A stretch of 64,000 nucleotides of DNA from Actinostola sp. cb2023. Its lineage: Eukaryota > Cnidaria > Anthozoa > Actiniaria > Actinostolidae. This document shows, one piece after another, positions 22,181-32,966 of this stretch (position 1 is its first letter; each line of letters starts with the position of its first letter). Under the pieces are notes generated by a model, which saw only the letters and a list, made by a program, of their open reading frames with translations, was not told the DNA's origin and ran no database searches. Position numbers and translations under genes: made by a program. The stretch spans positions 91,998-155,997 of the forward strand of contig JAUJYZ010000844.1 in assembly GCA_033675265.1 (NCBI GenBank). Reading direction: 5' to 3'.

Positions 22181-22845
22181 CAAGGACTGCATGTGGCTAC
22201 TCGACAGTAAATGAAACAAAAATAAAAAAGGTAGTGTAGGTACTGCGGTTTTGAAATGTAGAAGCAATGTGTAGTTGGATCGGGTAGTAAACTAGCCTTA
22301 AACTGTCATTGAGTCGTCAAGGGAAAATGTTAGTCAATGTCATATCCCTTTTGGGGGATTCCTCGGTTGAACTAGTATGATTGAGCTATAATCATAATAT
22401 ATCATAATAATTTAAATACTTTATCTATCTTATCTATCTGAACTTGTTCTTTGGTTCTACATAATGCTAATTTGAATCAGAAATGTATCTTAATACAACT
22501 TTAATTGAAAACAATTGTGACAGCATACAAATAATTGAACAATAACTTTGAACTCAACTTTGATAAAGTGGTGTTGAAGTTTACACCCTAATATACTATG
22601 ATTTTATGCTATTTTGCACCAGAAACCAGACACATCTCTCATGGAAAGTGTCAAGTGTTTTTTCATAAATATTTTTTTAGGTGATCACCACTGGCTCTCT
22701 GTTTGTGTATTGGGCTTCCTGTGTCTTAAAATCAAAACCAGTTCGTATACAAATGTACTCTATACTATAGTTTTACTCGCCCCCGAGAGCCGAATACTTT
22801 GAGATCGATATTCGTCTGGGAAATCACAACATACCGCCATGAAAA

Positions 22846-23913
22846 CACAGGTAGCCCAAGCTATTAATGAGAGGCTTGTATCGAGCTATATATAAGAGTT
22901 TGTATGGGACCTTAGGCTCTGGTCGATAATTCCGTAAATAATAGGGCAACTAAACTCTAACCTTCCAGTAGTGTTGTTTGTATCCTTATTGATCTCTGGT
23001 AGCGATTTCAGGGAAATCCCGCGATGTTTAGCCGAGCTCTCCCCCTACTACTAAGAAGAAGGAAAGGTAGGACACTCAGCAATGGCCGATCGGCTGATCC
23101 ATCTCGAAAATCAATTTTTTTCTCCTACTAAACCACGTCCCCTTGCTTCGATACTCTGCAGCACGAATGGCAGATAGATTACCTCGAGGTTTGTCAAAAA
23201 AAGTCCGATAAAACTTCTCCTGCGGAGGCAGCAATCCAGCGAGATCATCGAATAAACGGCCATTTCGAGACGCCAAAACCCGTGGCAAGGAAAAGCTGTG
23301 CAGACCGGAAGCCGTTGAGGCGCGGTTGGCCTGGACACGAGCCAAATTCCTTCGAACGAGTGTCCCCATGGTCTGGAAATGCTAAACCCAAATATAGACT
23401 CAGCCCCCCAACAAACACTTGTCAAATCGGACTGAATAACGCGATCCAAATTACGCTTTACCTCGCCATGTCTTGAATCTTGGTAGCCAGTTACATTCTT
23501 GACTTCGATGTCTACGCAGTTTAAACTAAAATCAACATTCGCTCGAACGATCGAACGATCGAACAAGCCGGTATAAAATCCAACATTCACCTCACATTGT
23601 TGACACGGTTTCGTTGACACTGGTTTTACGGGCTTTCCACTATAGCACATGGCCTCTACTTTCTAGAATTTCATTGGCCGAAAGAAACAATGGTGTTTAC
23701 AAATTTTTCGAGTGTCCCCATGGTCTGGAAATGCTAAACCCAAATATAGACTCAGCCCCCCAGAGATCAATAAGGATACAAACAACACTACTGGAAGGTT
23801 AGAGTTTATTTGCCCTATTATTTACGGAATTATCGACCAGAGCCTAAGGTCCCATACAAACTCTTATATATAGCTCGATACAAGCCTCTCATTAGTAGCT
23901 TGGGCTACCTGTG
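22846..23913. mobile_element. CACAGGTAGCCCAAGC TIR element, ~150-bp arms
   Basis: Left arm 22846-22995 and right arm ~23764-23913 are inverted copies (GAGGCTTGTATCGAGCTATA, AACTCTAACCTTCCAGTAGT). ATGAAAA flanks both sides (22839-22845 and 23914-23920), a 7-bp (or 8-bp with slippage) duplication. The interior contains a 56-bp direct repeat (CGAGTGTCCCCATGGTCTGG...) at ~23357 and ~23709 and the open frame below. Confidence 0.85.
23111..23650 (-). CDS. Unrecognised 179-codon open frame inside a TIR element
   Basis: Minus-strand frame from ATG at 23650: MCYSGKPVKPVSTKPCQQCE, then VGFYTGLFDRSIVRANVDFS, LNCVDIEVKNVTGYQDSRHG, to a stop at 23111. The first ~80 residues look protein-like (CxxC-type cysteines, balanced composition); the later part, past the copied WGAESIFGFSISRPWG segment, looks less so. 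That copied segment is one of the 56-bp direct repeats, so the frame may run out of a real exon into repeat DNA. It could be a captured host exon or element-encoded. No family recognised. Confidence 0.25.
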   Translation of the reverse strand: MCYSGKPVKPVSTKPCQQCEVNVGFYTGLFDRSIVRANVDFSLNCVDIEVKNVTGYQDSRHGEVKRNLDRVIQSDLTSVCWGAESIFGFSISRPWGHSFEGIWLVSRPTAPQRLPVCTAFPCHGFWRLEMAVYSMISLDCCLRRRSFIGLFLTNLEVIYLPFVLQSIEARGRGLVGEKN

Positions 23914-23931
23914 ATGAAAACCTGAAACAAT

Positions 23932-25343
23932 CACGTCGGGCACAAATGACCCCAAAATCGGCAATGTTAAACGGCCTCTTTTACATTAACCTTCGTATTT
24001 TCAACAATTTGACATCAATTGGGATGAAAGTTTCGGAGGTTGCTTACTACATGTAGTATTTTATTTTAGCATGCTAAAAGTTACCACTGACGTAATTGTG
24101 ACGTCATCACGAATTGTTACATTTCTCGGGAAAATCGAGATCACATTAAAACGTTCTGAAAAGTAGATATTTCGAAAGAGAATAACATTCTCTAAAACTT
24201 GGTGCAATTTTTATCTCGTTGCGGTAATATATGGCTGAGTTATAAAGGATATTCATTTTATGATGACGTCATATAAATGACGTCACCTAAATAGCATTAA
24301 AGCTTTACGGAGCAATGGAATTCGATGAAATGACGTTATCGTGATCATTTATGGTTAATAATAGATGTTTGTATTGGACGAAGCTGAAAATTTTGGTCCA
24401 CGATCTTTATTAGGGATATTTTAAAATATTAGTGACGTCATTATGACATAACGGGAATCTGTCAATATTTGTGATTAATATTTCTAATACTTCTCTTCAA
24501 AAAGTCAAAAATCTAAAACGATACGATATGAGGGGGGTCTTAGTTCTTTCAATATGCAAAGTGTGAAGACAAAAGATTTTCAAACAAAAAAGTTGAATGA
24601 AGAAGTTTATTTACGAATGGCTCTATATAATTCATTTGGGAAATTATGAACAATATATATAAAAATAACTTCTTCATTCAACTTTTTTGTTTGAAAATAT
24701 TTTGTCTTCACACTTTGCATATTGAAAGAACTAAGAAGCCCCTCAAATCGTATCGTTTTAGATTTTTGATTTTTTTGAAGATAAGTATTATAAATATTAA
24801 TCAAAAATATTGACAGATTTCTTTTACGTCATAATGACGTCACCAATATTTTAAAATATCCCTAATAGAGATCGTGGACCAAAATTTTAAGCTTCGTCCA
24901 TTACAAACATCTATTATTAACCATAAATGATCACGAGAACGTCATTTCATCGATTTTCATTGCTCCGTAAAGCTTTAATGCTATTTAGGTGATGTCATTT
25001 CTATGACGTCATCATAAAATGAATATCCTTTATAACTCAGCCATAAATTATCGCAACGAGATAAAAATTGCACCAAGTTTTAGAGAATGTTATTCTCTTT
25101 CGAAATATCTACTTTTCAGAACGTTTTAATGTGATCTCGATTTTCCCGAGAAATGTAACAATTCGTGATGACGTCACAATTACGTCAGTGGTAACTTTTA
25201 GCATGCCAAAATAAAACACTACATGTAGTAAGCAACCTCCGAAACTTTCATCCCAATTGATGTCAAATTGTTGAAAATACGAAGGTTAATGTAAAAGAGG
25301 CCGTTTAACATTGCCGATTTTGGGGTCATTTGTGCCCGACGTG
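23932..25343. mobile_element. 1.41-kb near-perfect foldback, AAT-flanked
   Basis: Arms 23932-24607 and 24667-25343 (~676 bp each) with a 59-bp loop. Tips are CACGTCGGGCACAAATGACC and the inverse; inner blocks include TGACGTCA-type palindromes and AGTTGAATGAAGAAGTT. AAT lies at 23929-23931 and 25344-25346, a possible 3-bp duplication. No coding frame is convincing. Confidence 0.93.
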
Positions 25344-25620
25344 AATCGTTGCGAACAAACAGTTGACACTTTGCACGAGAGATGTGTCTGGTTTCTGGTG
25401 CAAAATAGCATAGAATATAATAGTAGAGTAGATTGAAAACTTACTTCAAACTAACGCGTGAAGAGAAAAGATGGATGACTAGACGGAAAACCATCGGGTA
25501 CATCGTGGCGACATCGTCGCTGATTTTCGATCACCTGACTAGTTCCGAACACTACCCGAATTACTTACTTACACACTCGATGACATAGTGGCTACTCTTC
25601 TTACGAAGGAGAGTAGCCAC

Positions 25621-26480
25621 AAAAATGTATTATTTGTGGAATGATTCCTTGGGGAGATGTAAAATGGATGACCACAAATACGGTTGAATATGACCACGGA
25701 AATGCAATGAGTTTGAAGTAAAGTGAAATGAAATGAATGGTCACGGTTATGCATATAATGTTAAAATGTATTATTTGTGGAATGATTCTTTGGCGAGATG
25801 TTCAATGGATGACCACAAATACGGTTGAATATGACCACGGAAATGCAATGAGTTTGAAGTAAAGTGAAATGAAATGAATGGTCACGGTTATGCATAAAGT
25901 TAAAATGTATTATTTGTGGAATGATTCTTTGGCGAGATGTTCAATGGATGACCACAATACGGTTGAATATGACCACGGAAATGCAATGAGTTTGAAGTAA
26001 AGTGAAATGAAATGAAATATGAATGGTCACGGTTAGGCACTTTATTAAATGCATTATTTGTGGAATGATTCTTTGGCGAAATGTTCAATGGATGACCACA
26101 AATACGGTTGAATATGACCACGAAAATGAGATGAGCATGAAGTAAAGTGAATTAAAATGGATGGTCACGGTTATGCACGGTATTAAATGCATTATTTGTG
26201 GAATGATTGTTTGGCGAGATGTTCAATGGATGACCACAAAGACGGCTGAATATGACCACGGAAATGAGATGAGTTTGAAGTAAAGTGAATTAATATAAAA
26301 TAAATGGTCACGGTTAGGCACTGTATTAAACGCATTATTTGTGGAATGATTATTTTGCGAGATACATTGGATGACCACAAATACGGTTGGAAATGACCAC
26401 GAAATGAGATGAGTTTGAAGTAAAATGAATTAAAATCAATGGCCAAATGCATGGTTAGGTATGATGTTAAACTGATGCAT
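25621..26480. repeat. ~141-bp satellite array, ~6 copies
   Basis: The marker TGGTCACGGTTA recurs at 25738, 25879, 26024, 26162 and 26305 (spacing 138-145 bp). Other conserved blocks: TTATTTGTGGAATGATTCTT, GATGTTCAATGGATGACCAC, ATATGACCACGGAAATG. Copies diverge toward the 3' end. Minus-strand frames across it are repeat artefacts. Confidence 0.95.
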
Positions 26481-27786
26481 TATTCACAATGCGATAGTAA
26501 AAATAAAAGGAATAGCACGAATAAATAAATTACTTTACAAGATGAATTCAAAGAACAGGTAGTATTTTCTTTGAGGGCCTTCAGAGGCAGTATGATGAGG
26601 TAAAGACTGAGCTTGATGTAATAATAACATCCTCTGTGGACGTCACTCGTAACAAAAAGAAAAAGAAAGAAAAGAAATGAATGAATGAATATAAATAAAT
26701 AAATCAAAAAAAAAAATCCTTTCATTTTTGCTGGTTGGCGAAGGGTGTCAGTTTTGAAAAAGGGATTCCTAAATAACTCCCCCAGTTTGTTGCTGGGTCT
26801 CTACTGTCACCTTCTTGCTAATCCCGGTTTTCTTCATCCAGTTTGGCTTTTCTATGGTACTGAGAGTCATAATATAAACCCAGGGGAAGATGTGTTTATA
26901 GTCTTTAAACAATGTGTAAACTTCCATAACGCTTAAACTTTAGAAACGCGTAGATCTCCGACAAAAAATCCTTAAAATGAGCTATCACCTGACAAATGCA
27001 TCAGACTTATGTTATTCTATTTTGTTGACGCATGCGCAGACAAAATGCCCATATGCTCTGTATATATCGCGGGATGTGCACAGGGAGCCCAACATTATAC
27101 CTTACTCAACACAGGAAGCCCAATATAATACGTATTGCGCGCGCGCTCTACCACAGGAAGTCCATCAAAAAAAGACGCGCAAATATAAATGTATTTGCTG
27201 ACGCAGCGAGCGAGCCTGAAGCGAGCGAGCAAGGAAGCAATTCTAATTCATTCACGTAGGCAGAAAAAATCTCGATTTTTACCCGGCATGCAGTTTCCAA
27301 TAACCATCATGCAATTCTCAAGAACCATCATGCAATTCTCAAGAACCATCATGCTTTTCGCGCCAACTCCTACATACGCTATAGCCTGAAGTGAGTTGTT
27401 TTCGCGTTTCTGATCGGTAAATGTCGTGCCCAAAATATGTGTCCCTAATTAATTTGTACATGTGTATGTTTCTTTAGCCCGCGGTATATCCTGACTCGTA
27501 AGTCCATCAGAGACCATATCTTGTGCTTTTCGTGGGAATTGTGTAGTTGAAGATCGCCGTATTAATTGAGCTGATTAGTGCCGGCTGGCCGTGTGTCAGT
27601 TTCAAGTGTGAATATTCGCATTGAAATCTCAATTATAAGTAATACATTAGTTATTCATAAGCTATCCACTTTTTCAAATAGACAAATACTATTCAAAACA
27701 AAGAAAGGTAGATTCGCCTAATAATTTGCATACTTGTCACTTACATAAAACAAAACATTTCATAACTTCAGTAGAGTGTTTCCAAT
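26481..27786. other. Intergenic with short repeats
   Basis: Holds CACAGGGAGCCCAAC (27081) and CACAGGAAGCCCAAT (27108) in direct orientation, CGAGCGAGC-rich sequence near 27210, and a 21-bp tandem repeat (ACCATCATGCAATTCTCAAG) of ~2.7 copies at 27298-27355. No gene recognised. Confidence 0.5.
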
Positions 27787-27902
27787 AAACCTGGGCATTA
27801 CTAACTACACCAATACACACTATTAGACACTCACTCTTTTGTTGTCTTTTGTTACTTTGCATCTAATATGCACTGACAGCTAATTAGTAGTGCCCAGGTT
27901 TC
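27787..27902. repeat. Small foldback (~22-bp arms)
   Basis: AAACCTGGGCATTACTAACT at the left pairs with the right block AATTAGTAGTGCCCAGGTTT. Noncoding, MITE-like. Confidence 0.7.
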
Positions 27903-28138
27903 TGATTGGAATCACTCTAAGCTCTCCGGCACCAACTCTTATCCACAACTACTATAAACATTGCATTCACCGTCAGCATTCACTGCTGTTAGGTAGCCTA
28001 GTTATATTTATTACTCGGGCTAATGTAGTCTCCTATGCACCCGTTCTTAGTTTCGGGATCCCTGTGCGCCCTCTCCACAAACGGCTGATTTCTTTTGAAC
28101 TACATTCCTTTCCCTTTGTTTGTCTTGCCAGGCAACTC

Positions 28139-28203
28139 ACCAATCATATTACAGTTATTGTTTTAATTGAGCCAATCAAAAGTCAGCTAGGATTTTTCCC
28201 GCG
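28139..28203 (+). promoter_or_regulatory. CCAAT boxes and E2F-like site upstream of a possible first exon
   Basis: CCAAT at 28140 and 28172 and TTTTTCCCGCGAAG at ~28193 (E2F-type TTTCCCGC core) lie 60-120 bp before the ATG at 28261. This fits a polymerase II promoter without a TATA box. Sequence-only inference. Confidence 0.35.
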
Positions 28204-28260
28204 AAGTTTGTTGATATCTAGTCGAGTCGTCGTTCGTGGTTTTGGAACTATGGGAGACTT

Positions 28261-28339
28261 ATGGAAACTCCGAAGAAGGTCGTAGAGGCTGATCGCTGCT
28301 TTATTTGTTCTATAGTTGTACCGAAGAAAGACAAAGAGG
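28261..28339 (+). CDS. Possible first exon with CxxC motif
   Basis: ATG at 28261 opens METPKKVVEADRCFICSIVV then PKKDKEG, reaching G|GTAACT (donor-like) at 28339/28340; unspliced, the frame ends at TAA about 36 bases later. A short charged N-terminus followed by DRCFIC resembles the start of large uncharacterised invertebrate proteins that begin with a CxxC zinc-binding motif, including relatives of the DUF6589 family found 8 kb downstream. No matching second exon was seen before the BEL/Pao element at 29.2 kb, so it may be a relic or continue past the insertion. Confidence 0.3.
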
Positions 28340-28517
28340 GTAACTCATGCTTAATTATTTTTGAGGCAATATAAATAATAATAAGATTAGACTATTTAAC
28401 TCAGTTTGTCACAATTTGTCTATCTCTAATCAACAAATGGGGAGTTGGCTCGAAAACTTGAAACTTGCAGTTACTCCAACTCTCCAATTTCCATCCATTT
28501 TTCAACCAACCCAACAA

Positions 28518-28544
28518 CCCCCCCCCCCCCCCCCCCCCCCCCCC
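28518..28544. repeat. Poly(C) run
   Basis: About 27 consecutive C followed by ACCACCACTGG. Length is probably unreliable in any assembly. Confidence 0.9.
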
Positions 28545-28874
28545 ACCACCACTGGAAATAATTAATTATATACTTAGTTCTTTTCTTTCTATGTATTTGT
28601 ATTTCTCTGTAATTAATTATTTATTGCATCTATTAATTCAAAGTGCAAATAAAAATATGTATGTTTGTATAAATAGTTAAGAATAAATAAGAAGGTTAGT
28701 GTCTTTTAATTAACCTGATTTCCAAACTGGCTCTCGTGTCATGTCTACATGTAGACACAGATTGTTCATTTTGAGTTGCAATCAATCATACATACATACA
28801 TATTTCTATTATATAAACAAATCACAAAACACTTAAAATGGTCATTCAATTTATTGATATACATGTAGTTTGTC

Positions 28875-29019
28875 AGAGTACAAACGCTAAAACCGAACAA
28901 TGTTTTGCACTAATTAGTACTAAATAGCACTAATTAAACAATAGAAAATAGAATTACCATAATTTAGCACTATTTAGTACTATTTAAGTTGCACGGTTTT
29001 AATTTAGTGTTTGTACTCT
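28875..29019. repeat. Foldback MITE related to 3552-3692
   Basis: GAGTACAAACGCTAAAACCG pairs with the inverse ending GTTTGTACTC. The interior repeats TTAGTACTAAATAGCACTAA, the same theme as the copy near 3.6 kb. The right flank is TA; the left is CA. Confidence 0.8.
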
Positions 29020-29234
29020 AGTTATTCATTTTTTCATTAAGTAAGCTCATATCATTCATTCATATCATTAAATATCACAAACACAATAGACAAAAATAAA
29101 TGTCCTGTTTCTTTCCATCTCTATTCAAGCACCACTTTTAAGTGGTTAAATATGATTAGGTTTATTTACAATCTTACATTTTCTTTTTTCAGACACCATT
29201 AGGCTTGATTTTCAAAAATGAGAATGTCAACGAG

Positions 29235-29471
29235 TGTAGATTTCAGAACGAACCGGAGTCGTAATAGTTTGAACTCACGTTTTATTTCATCATCTTTGGT
29301 TTGACATGAGAGTAAACGAGTAAACGAGTAAACGAGGAAACGAGGAAACGAGGAAACGAGGTTCAAAAATTGTTACGCTATCGGCCTTCGACCTTCGTCC
29401 CTCGTGGTGGGAACTCAACTGATTATATTACGTATAACCATTGCCGCAAGGGCTTGTGGGTAAGAACTACA
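29235..29471 (-). repeat. 3' LTR of BEL/Pao element
   Basis: 237 bp, 40 bp shorter than the other LTR because five 8-bp repeat units are missing. Outside that array the two appear identical. Confidence 0.95.
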
Positions 29472-29551
29472 TTCCGGCCCCTAAATGCGGAAACATTTAC
29501 AACATTAAGAGTTCATAATCACAACAATGTTCTTGCGTTTCTTCAAGAGTT

Positions 29552-30433
29552 TCAACCTTGTACGGATTCCAACAATACCATCTTGGTAATTGGGCGGACT
29601 AGAACAGTTGAGCCAGTCTTTACCGTTGCACTTCGCACACATCCATCTTGCGCATTGACGTGAACCTCAGTGATTCGTCCTAAAGGCCACGTAGATCTTG
29701 GATATCTGTCGTCGACCAAAAGTACTATATCGTTAACTGAGAAGTTTCTTGACCTGTTGACCCATTTTTGGCGTACTTGTAGTTGAGGAAGATATTCTCG
29801 AACCCATCTCCTCCAGAAGGTGTTGGCCAAATGTTGTACTTGCCGCCATCTTCTACGTGAATACATATCGTCGCTCGTGAACTCTCCAGGTGGGAGTTGA
29901 GATCCTGAACGTAAAAGAAGGAGGTGGTTCGGTGTCAGGGGTTGTAGGTCTTGAGGATCATCAGAAGCCTTGGTTATTGGTCTACTATTTACGATCGCTT
30001 CGATTTCGCACATGAGCGTTGACAAGCTTTCGTCGTCGAGTTTCTGTTCTTTTATCAAGGCATTCAGAATCTTTCGGATCGTTCGGATGCAACGTTCCCA
30101 TGTGCCTCCATGGTGGGACGCTGTGGGTGGGTTGAAAATCCATCTAATGTTTCGTTGAATCATGAATTCATGGACTTGTCGTTCGTTCCACTCGTTTATT
30201 GCTTCGCGTAGTTCTTTGTTTCCTTTAACGAAATTGGTGCCATTATCCGATCTCACCAATTCAGGCATTCCTCTTCGAGCTATGAAGCGTCGGAATGAAT
30301 TTACAAATGAAGTTGTGTCCATGCTGTGAAGCACCTCGATATGTATCGCTCTGATCGCTAAGCAGGTGAATACAATTCCGTATCGTTTGATTCCAGTTCT
30401 TCCTCTGGCTAGGAAGGGTCCGAAGCAGTCCAC
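29552..30433 (-). CDS. BEL/Pao integrase catalytic core and C-terminus
   Basis: 293 codons in a frame shifted by one base from the preceding pol frame; the true join lies near 30,445, so the methionine at 30433 is internal. The acidic triad is visible as D in DCFGPF (residue 2), D62 in RSDNGTNF and E113 in GGTWERCIR. A DUF5641-like C-terminal domain follows, with RRRWRQVQHLANTFWRRW and WPLGRITEV. It would insert the element's cDNA into the genome. The frame ends ~80 bp before the 3' LTR, as expected for an intact 3' end. Confidence 0.92.
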   Translation of the reverse strand: MDCFGPFLARGRTGIKRYGIVFTCLAIRAIHIEVLHSMDTTSFVNSFRRFIARRGMPELVRSDNGTNFVKGNKELREAINEWNERQVHEFMIQRNIRWIFNPPTASHHGGTWERCIRTIRKILNALIKEQKLDDESLSTLMCEIEAIVNSRPITKASDDPQDLQPLTPNHLLLLRSGSQLPPGEFTSDDMYSRRRWRQVQHLANTFWRRWVREYLPQLQVRQKWVNRSRNFSVNDIVLLVDDRYPRSTWPLGRITEVHVNAQDGCVRSATVKTGSTVLVRPITKMVLLESVQG

Positions 30434-32966
30434 ACCTACAGAAGTGAAAAGGGGGTTTGTCCGGCGTCACTCTGTCAACAGGCAAATCTGCCATCTTCTG
30501 ACCTCCTAAGGGTGCTTGTCGTCTTCTACAATCGAAGCATATGTTCAAGACTTTCTTCACTGTTGCTCTGCCCTTAACAGGCCAGAATTTCTCTCTGATC
30601 ATTGAAAGTACGTGCTCTATGCCAGAATGTCCAGACAGTTCGTGATAATGCTTAACAATAAGATCAACAACGTGATGATTCTTCGGTAATAATATAGGAT
30701 GTCTTGCTGCATCTTGTATTGGTGCGCGTGTCAGACGTCCACCAACGCGTAGCAGACCATCTGTCAACGTGGGATTAAGTTTATAAACGGAACTCGTTCT
30801 TCTTACGTATTTCGAAGCTTGTTTGTCATGTATCTGTAAGTTGCTTTCTCTCAAGTTTGATAGTTCATCATGGAAACTTTGTCTTTGTATATACTTCAGT
30901 ATTTCTGCCTCTGCGGAATTCATCTCTTCTACGCACAGAGGTTCTAGCTTTCCTTGTGAAGCTAACGGCTTAGTTTTGTCTTGACACCGTGTTAGGAGTT
31001 TTGAACGGTAACGCAGTATGAATGCGATACATCTCTTTAGACGATACCATGATGAGTAGTGGTGAAGAACGCGGTTGATGACATCATCGTGGTCTTTCGC
31101 TGAAACGTTGAACGACTTGGCTTCGCCTTTTAGCTCGAGGTCGTCGCTTTGGACTTCTAATTTGACGTTGGATTGCTCTGGCCACTTATCACTTGTTTCA
31201 CGTAGCCACGCAGGACCCTCGATCCATCTTGTGTTTTCGAGCATCGAGGAGACCGACAAACCTCTCGACGCGTCGTCGGCTGGGTTAAGTGTGGTATTCA
31301 CATATCTCCATTGTTCTGGTCGTGATACTTCATGTATCGTAGATAGTCTGTTCGCAACGAAGGTTTTGAATCGTTTATCTTGATTTAGGATGTAGCCTAA
31401 TACACACGTACTGTCTGTCCAAAAGAATACGTTATGTATAGTCATGTCAATTTCTTGTATTATCATCGAGCTCAGTCTCGTGGCAACAACTGCGGCAGCC
31501 AACTCTAATCGTGGGATCGTGACTTGTTTTATTGGTGTTAATCGCGATTTGTCCATTATGAATGCACAGTGTACAATGCCTTCGCTGTTGACGAGCCTGA
31601 GGTATGATACGGCACCGTATCCGAGTTGCGATGCATCCGAGAAGTTGTGAAGTTCAGCTGACACAACTTCTCCAAACGACTTGGGTTTCAGGCAGCGGTT
31701 GACTTCAAGCTCCTTCAGTTTGAGTAGTTCCTCCAGCCACTGGTTCCAGCGTTGTTGTTCCTTTTCAGGCACTGGGTCATCCCAACCGAATCCTTGTCTA
31801 CACAAGTCTTGTAAGATGAACTTAGCTGGAAGAACGTAAGGAGAGATGAATCCAAGTGGGTCGTAGATGGAACTCGTCATGCTGAGAATACCTCTTCTTG
31901 TAGCAGGCTTGCTAGTTATTGTCGTTTTGAATTTGAAGACATCTCTTTCGACGTCCCATTGGAGGCCTAGAGCTCTTTCGATAGGTAAGTGGTCGAGGTC
32001 CAGATCTGTTACTGAACATGCTCTCTGTGTTTCCGGGTTGGCCTTGATAACTTTGCGTGAGTTAGATACCCATTTCGTTAGGTTGAACCCTCCTTTCTTC
32101 AAGAGTTCTCTGAGTTCATGATCATCGACGAGTTGAAGCGCTTTGTCTTCGGTTTCTGCAGACTTTAGGCAGTCATCCACGTAGAAATTGTTTCGTATCG
32201 TGTATATTGTTTCTTTGTCGTACTTCGTTGCGTTATCATCAGCTGTCCTTTGTAGAGCGTAGCTCGCACAACTCGGTGAGGAAATCCCACCGAAGAGGTG
32301 CACTAACATCTGAAATTCTTCAGGATCACGATTTAGGTCTCCGTCCGGCCACCACAAGTAACGTAGAAACTTGCTGTCATCAGGTCGGACATGCACTTGA
32401 TAGAACATTGACTCGATGTCCGACATCATGGCCACACTTTCCTTTCTAAATCTGGTCAGGACACCCGTCAATGAATTTGTGAGATCAGGGCCTTGCATCA
32501 ACTGTTGGTTCAAGGAAGTACCATTCGATTTGGCTGAACAATCAAAGACTACCCGGACTTTCTCTTTGTGTGGGTTTACCACCGGGTGATGGGGTAAGTA
32601 CCACCCAGGCTCTCCGTTTGCACATAGTTGATCCTTCGGGACCTTCCGGGCGTAGCCCTTGTTCAATAGATCTTGCATGAAAGTCTTGTACTTTCCGTGG
32701 AGACTTGAATCGTTCCTTAGTCTTTTCTTTAGCAAAACTAGTCGTTGTTCTGCTAATATTCTGTTGTTGGGAAGATCAGGAGGGAAGCTCCTCCAAGGCA
32801 TTGCTACCTCGTAATTACCATCGCTGAGTCGCGCTGACTTTTCCATAATGTCTATGGCTCTCTTATCTTCTTGTGACATTGTTTTCCCGACGTCTGAACT
32901 TGTATCGTTGAATTCCATCTTACAATATCTTTCAAATTGTTCGTCGAGACTCACATCTGCGTACAC
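30261..32966 (-). CDS. BEL/Pao reverse transcriptase, RNase H and integrase zinc domain
   Basis: 901 codons from the first ATG; the same frame is open upstream to ~33,205 and there encodes the rest of the protease region (GPYAVRTLLGWTINGPLG). RT motifs are VRVVFDCSAKSNGTSLN (~138), SDIESMFYQVHV (~182), FGGISSPSCASYAL (~225) and the catalytic YVDD at 262-265. RNase H has HNFSDASQLGYGA (~445), IPRLELAAAV and FWTDSTCVLGY. Near 770-815 is the H-H-C-C type integrase zinc region (HYHELSGHSGIEHVL ... CFDCRRRQAP). After DKPPF the frame is shifted and the last ~55 residues are spurious. Length and motif order fit Pao pol (Peptidase_A17/RVT/RNase H). Confidence 0.93.
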   Translation of the reverse strand: MYADVSLDEQFERYCKMEFNDTSSDVGKTMSQEDKRAIDIMEKSARLSDGNYEVAMPWRSFPPDLPNNRILAEQRLVLLKKRLRNDSSLHGKYKTFMQDLLNKGYARKVPKDQLCANGEPGWYLPHHPVVNPHKEKVRVVFDCSAKSNGTSLNQQLMQGPDLTNSLTGVLTRFRKESVAMMSDIESMFYQVHVRPDDSKFLRYLWWPDGDLNRDPEEFQMLVHLFGGISSPSCASYALQRTADDNATKYDKETIYTIRNNFYVDDCLKSAETEDKALQLVDDHELRELLKKGGFNLTKWVSNSRKVIKANPETQRACSVTDLDLDHLPIERALGLQWDVERDVFKFKTTITSKPATRRGILSMTSSIYDPLGFISPYVLPAKFILQDLCRQGFGWDDPVPEKEQQRWNQWLEELLKLKELEVNRCLKPKSFGEVVSAELHNFSDASQLGYGAVSYLRLVNSEGIVHCAFIMDKSRLTPIKQVTIPRLELAAAVVATRLSSMIIQEIDMTIHNVFFWTDSTCVLGYILNQDKRFKTFVANRLSTIHEVSRPEQWRYVNTTLNPADDASRGLSVSSMLENTRWIEGPAWLRETSDKWPEQSNVKLEVQSDDLELKGEAKSFNVSAKDHDDVINRVLHHYSSWYRLKRCIAFILRYRSKLLTRCQDKTKPLASQGKLEPLCVEEMNSAEAEILKYIQRQSFHDELSNLRESNLQIHDKQASKYVRRTSSVYKLNPTLTDGLLRVGGRLTRAPIQDAARHPILLPKNHHVVDLIVKHYHELSGHSGIEHVLSMIREKFWPVKGRATVKKVLNICFDCRRRQAPLGGQKMADLPVDRVTPDKPPFHFCRCGLLRTLPSQRKNWNQTIRNCIHLLSDQSDTYRGASQHGHNFICKFIPTLHSSKRNA

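Larger units (their letters stand above)
22596..25425. mobile_element. Outer TIR element holding two other elements
   Basis: Left end 22596-22662 (TATGCTATTTTGCACCAGAA, ACCAGACACATCTCTC) is inverted at 25358-25425. Arms are ~65 bp with a few differences. Inside are the CACAGG element (22846-23913) and a perfect-type foldback (23932-25343), both with apparent duplications of their own. No transposase recognised in the rest. Confidence 0.75.

Noticed and set aside
27890..28285. 131-codon plus-strand frame
   Set aside because: It starts in a foldback arm, crosses the promoter-like region and has no recognisable domain; the shorter exon at 28261 is in another frame.
28465..28680. 71-codon frame with a run of prolines
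   Set aside because: The prolines come from the poly(C) run.
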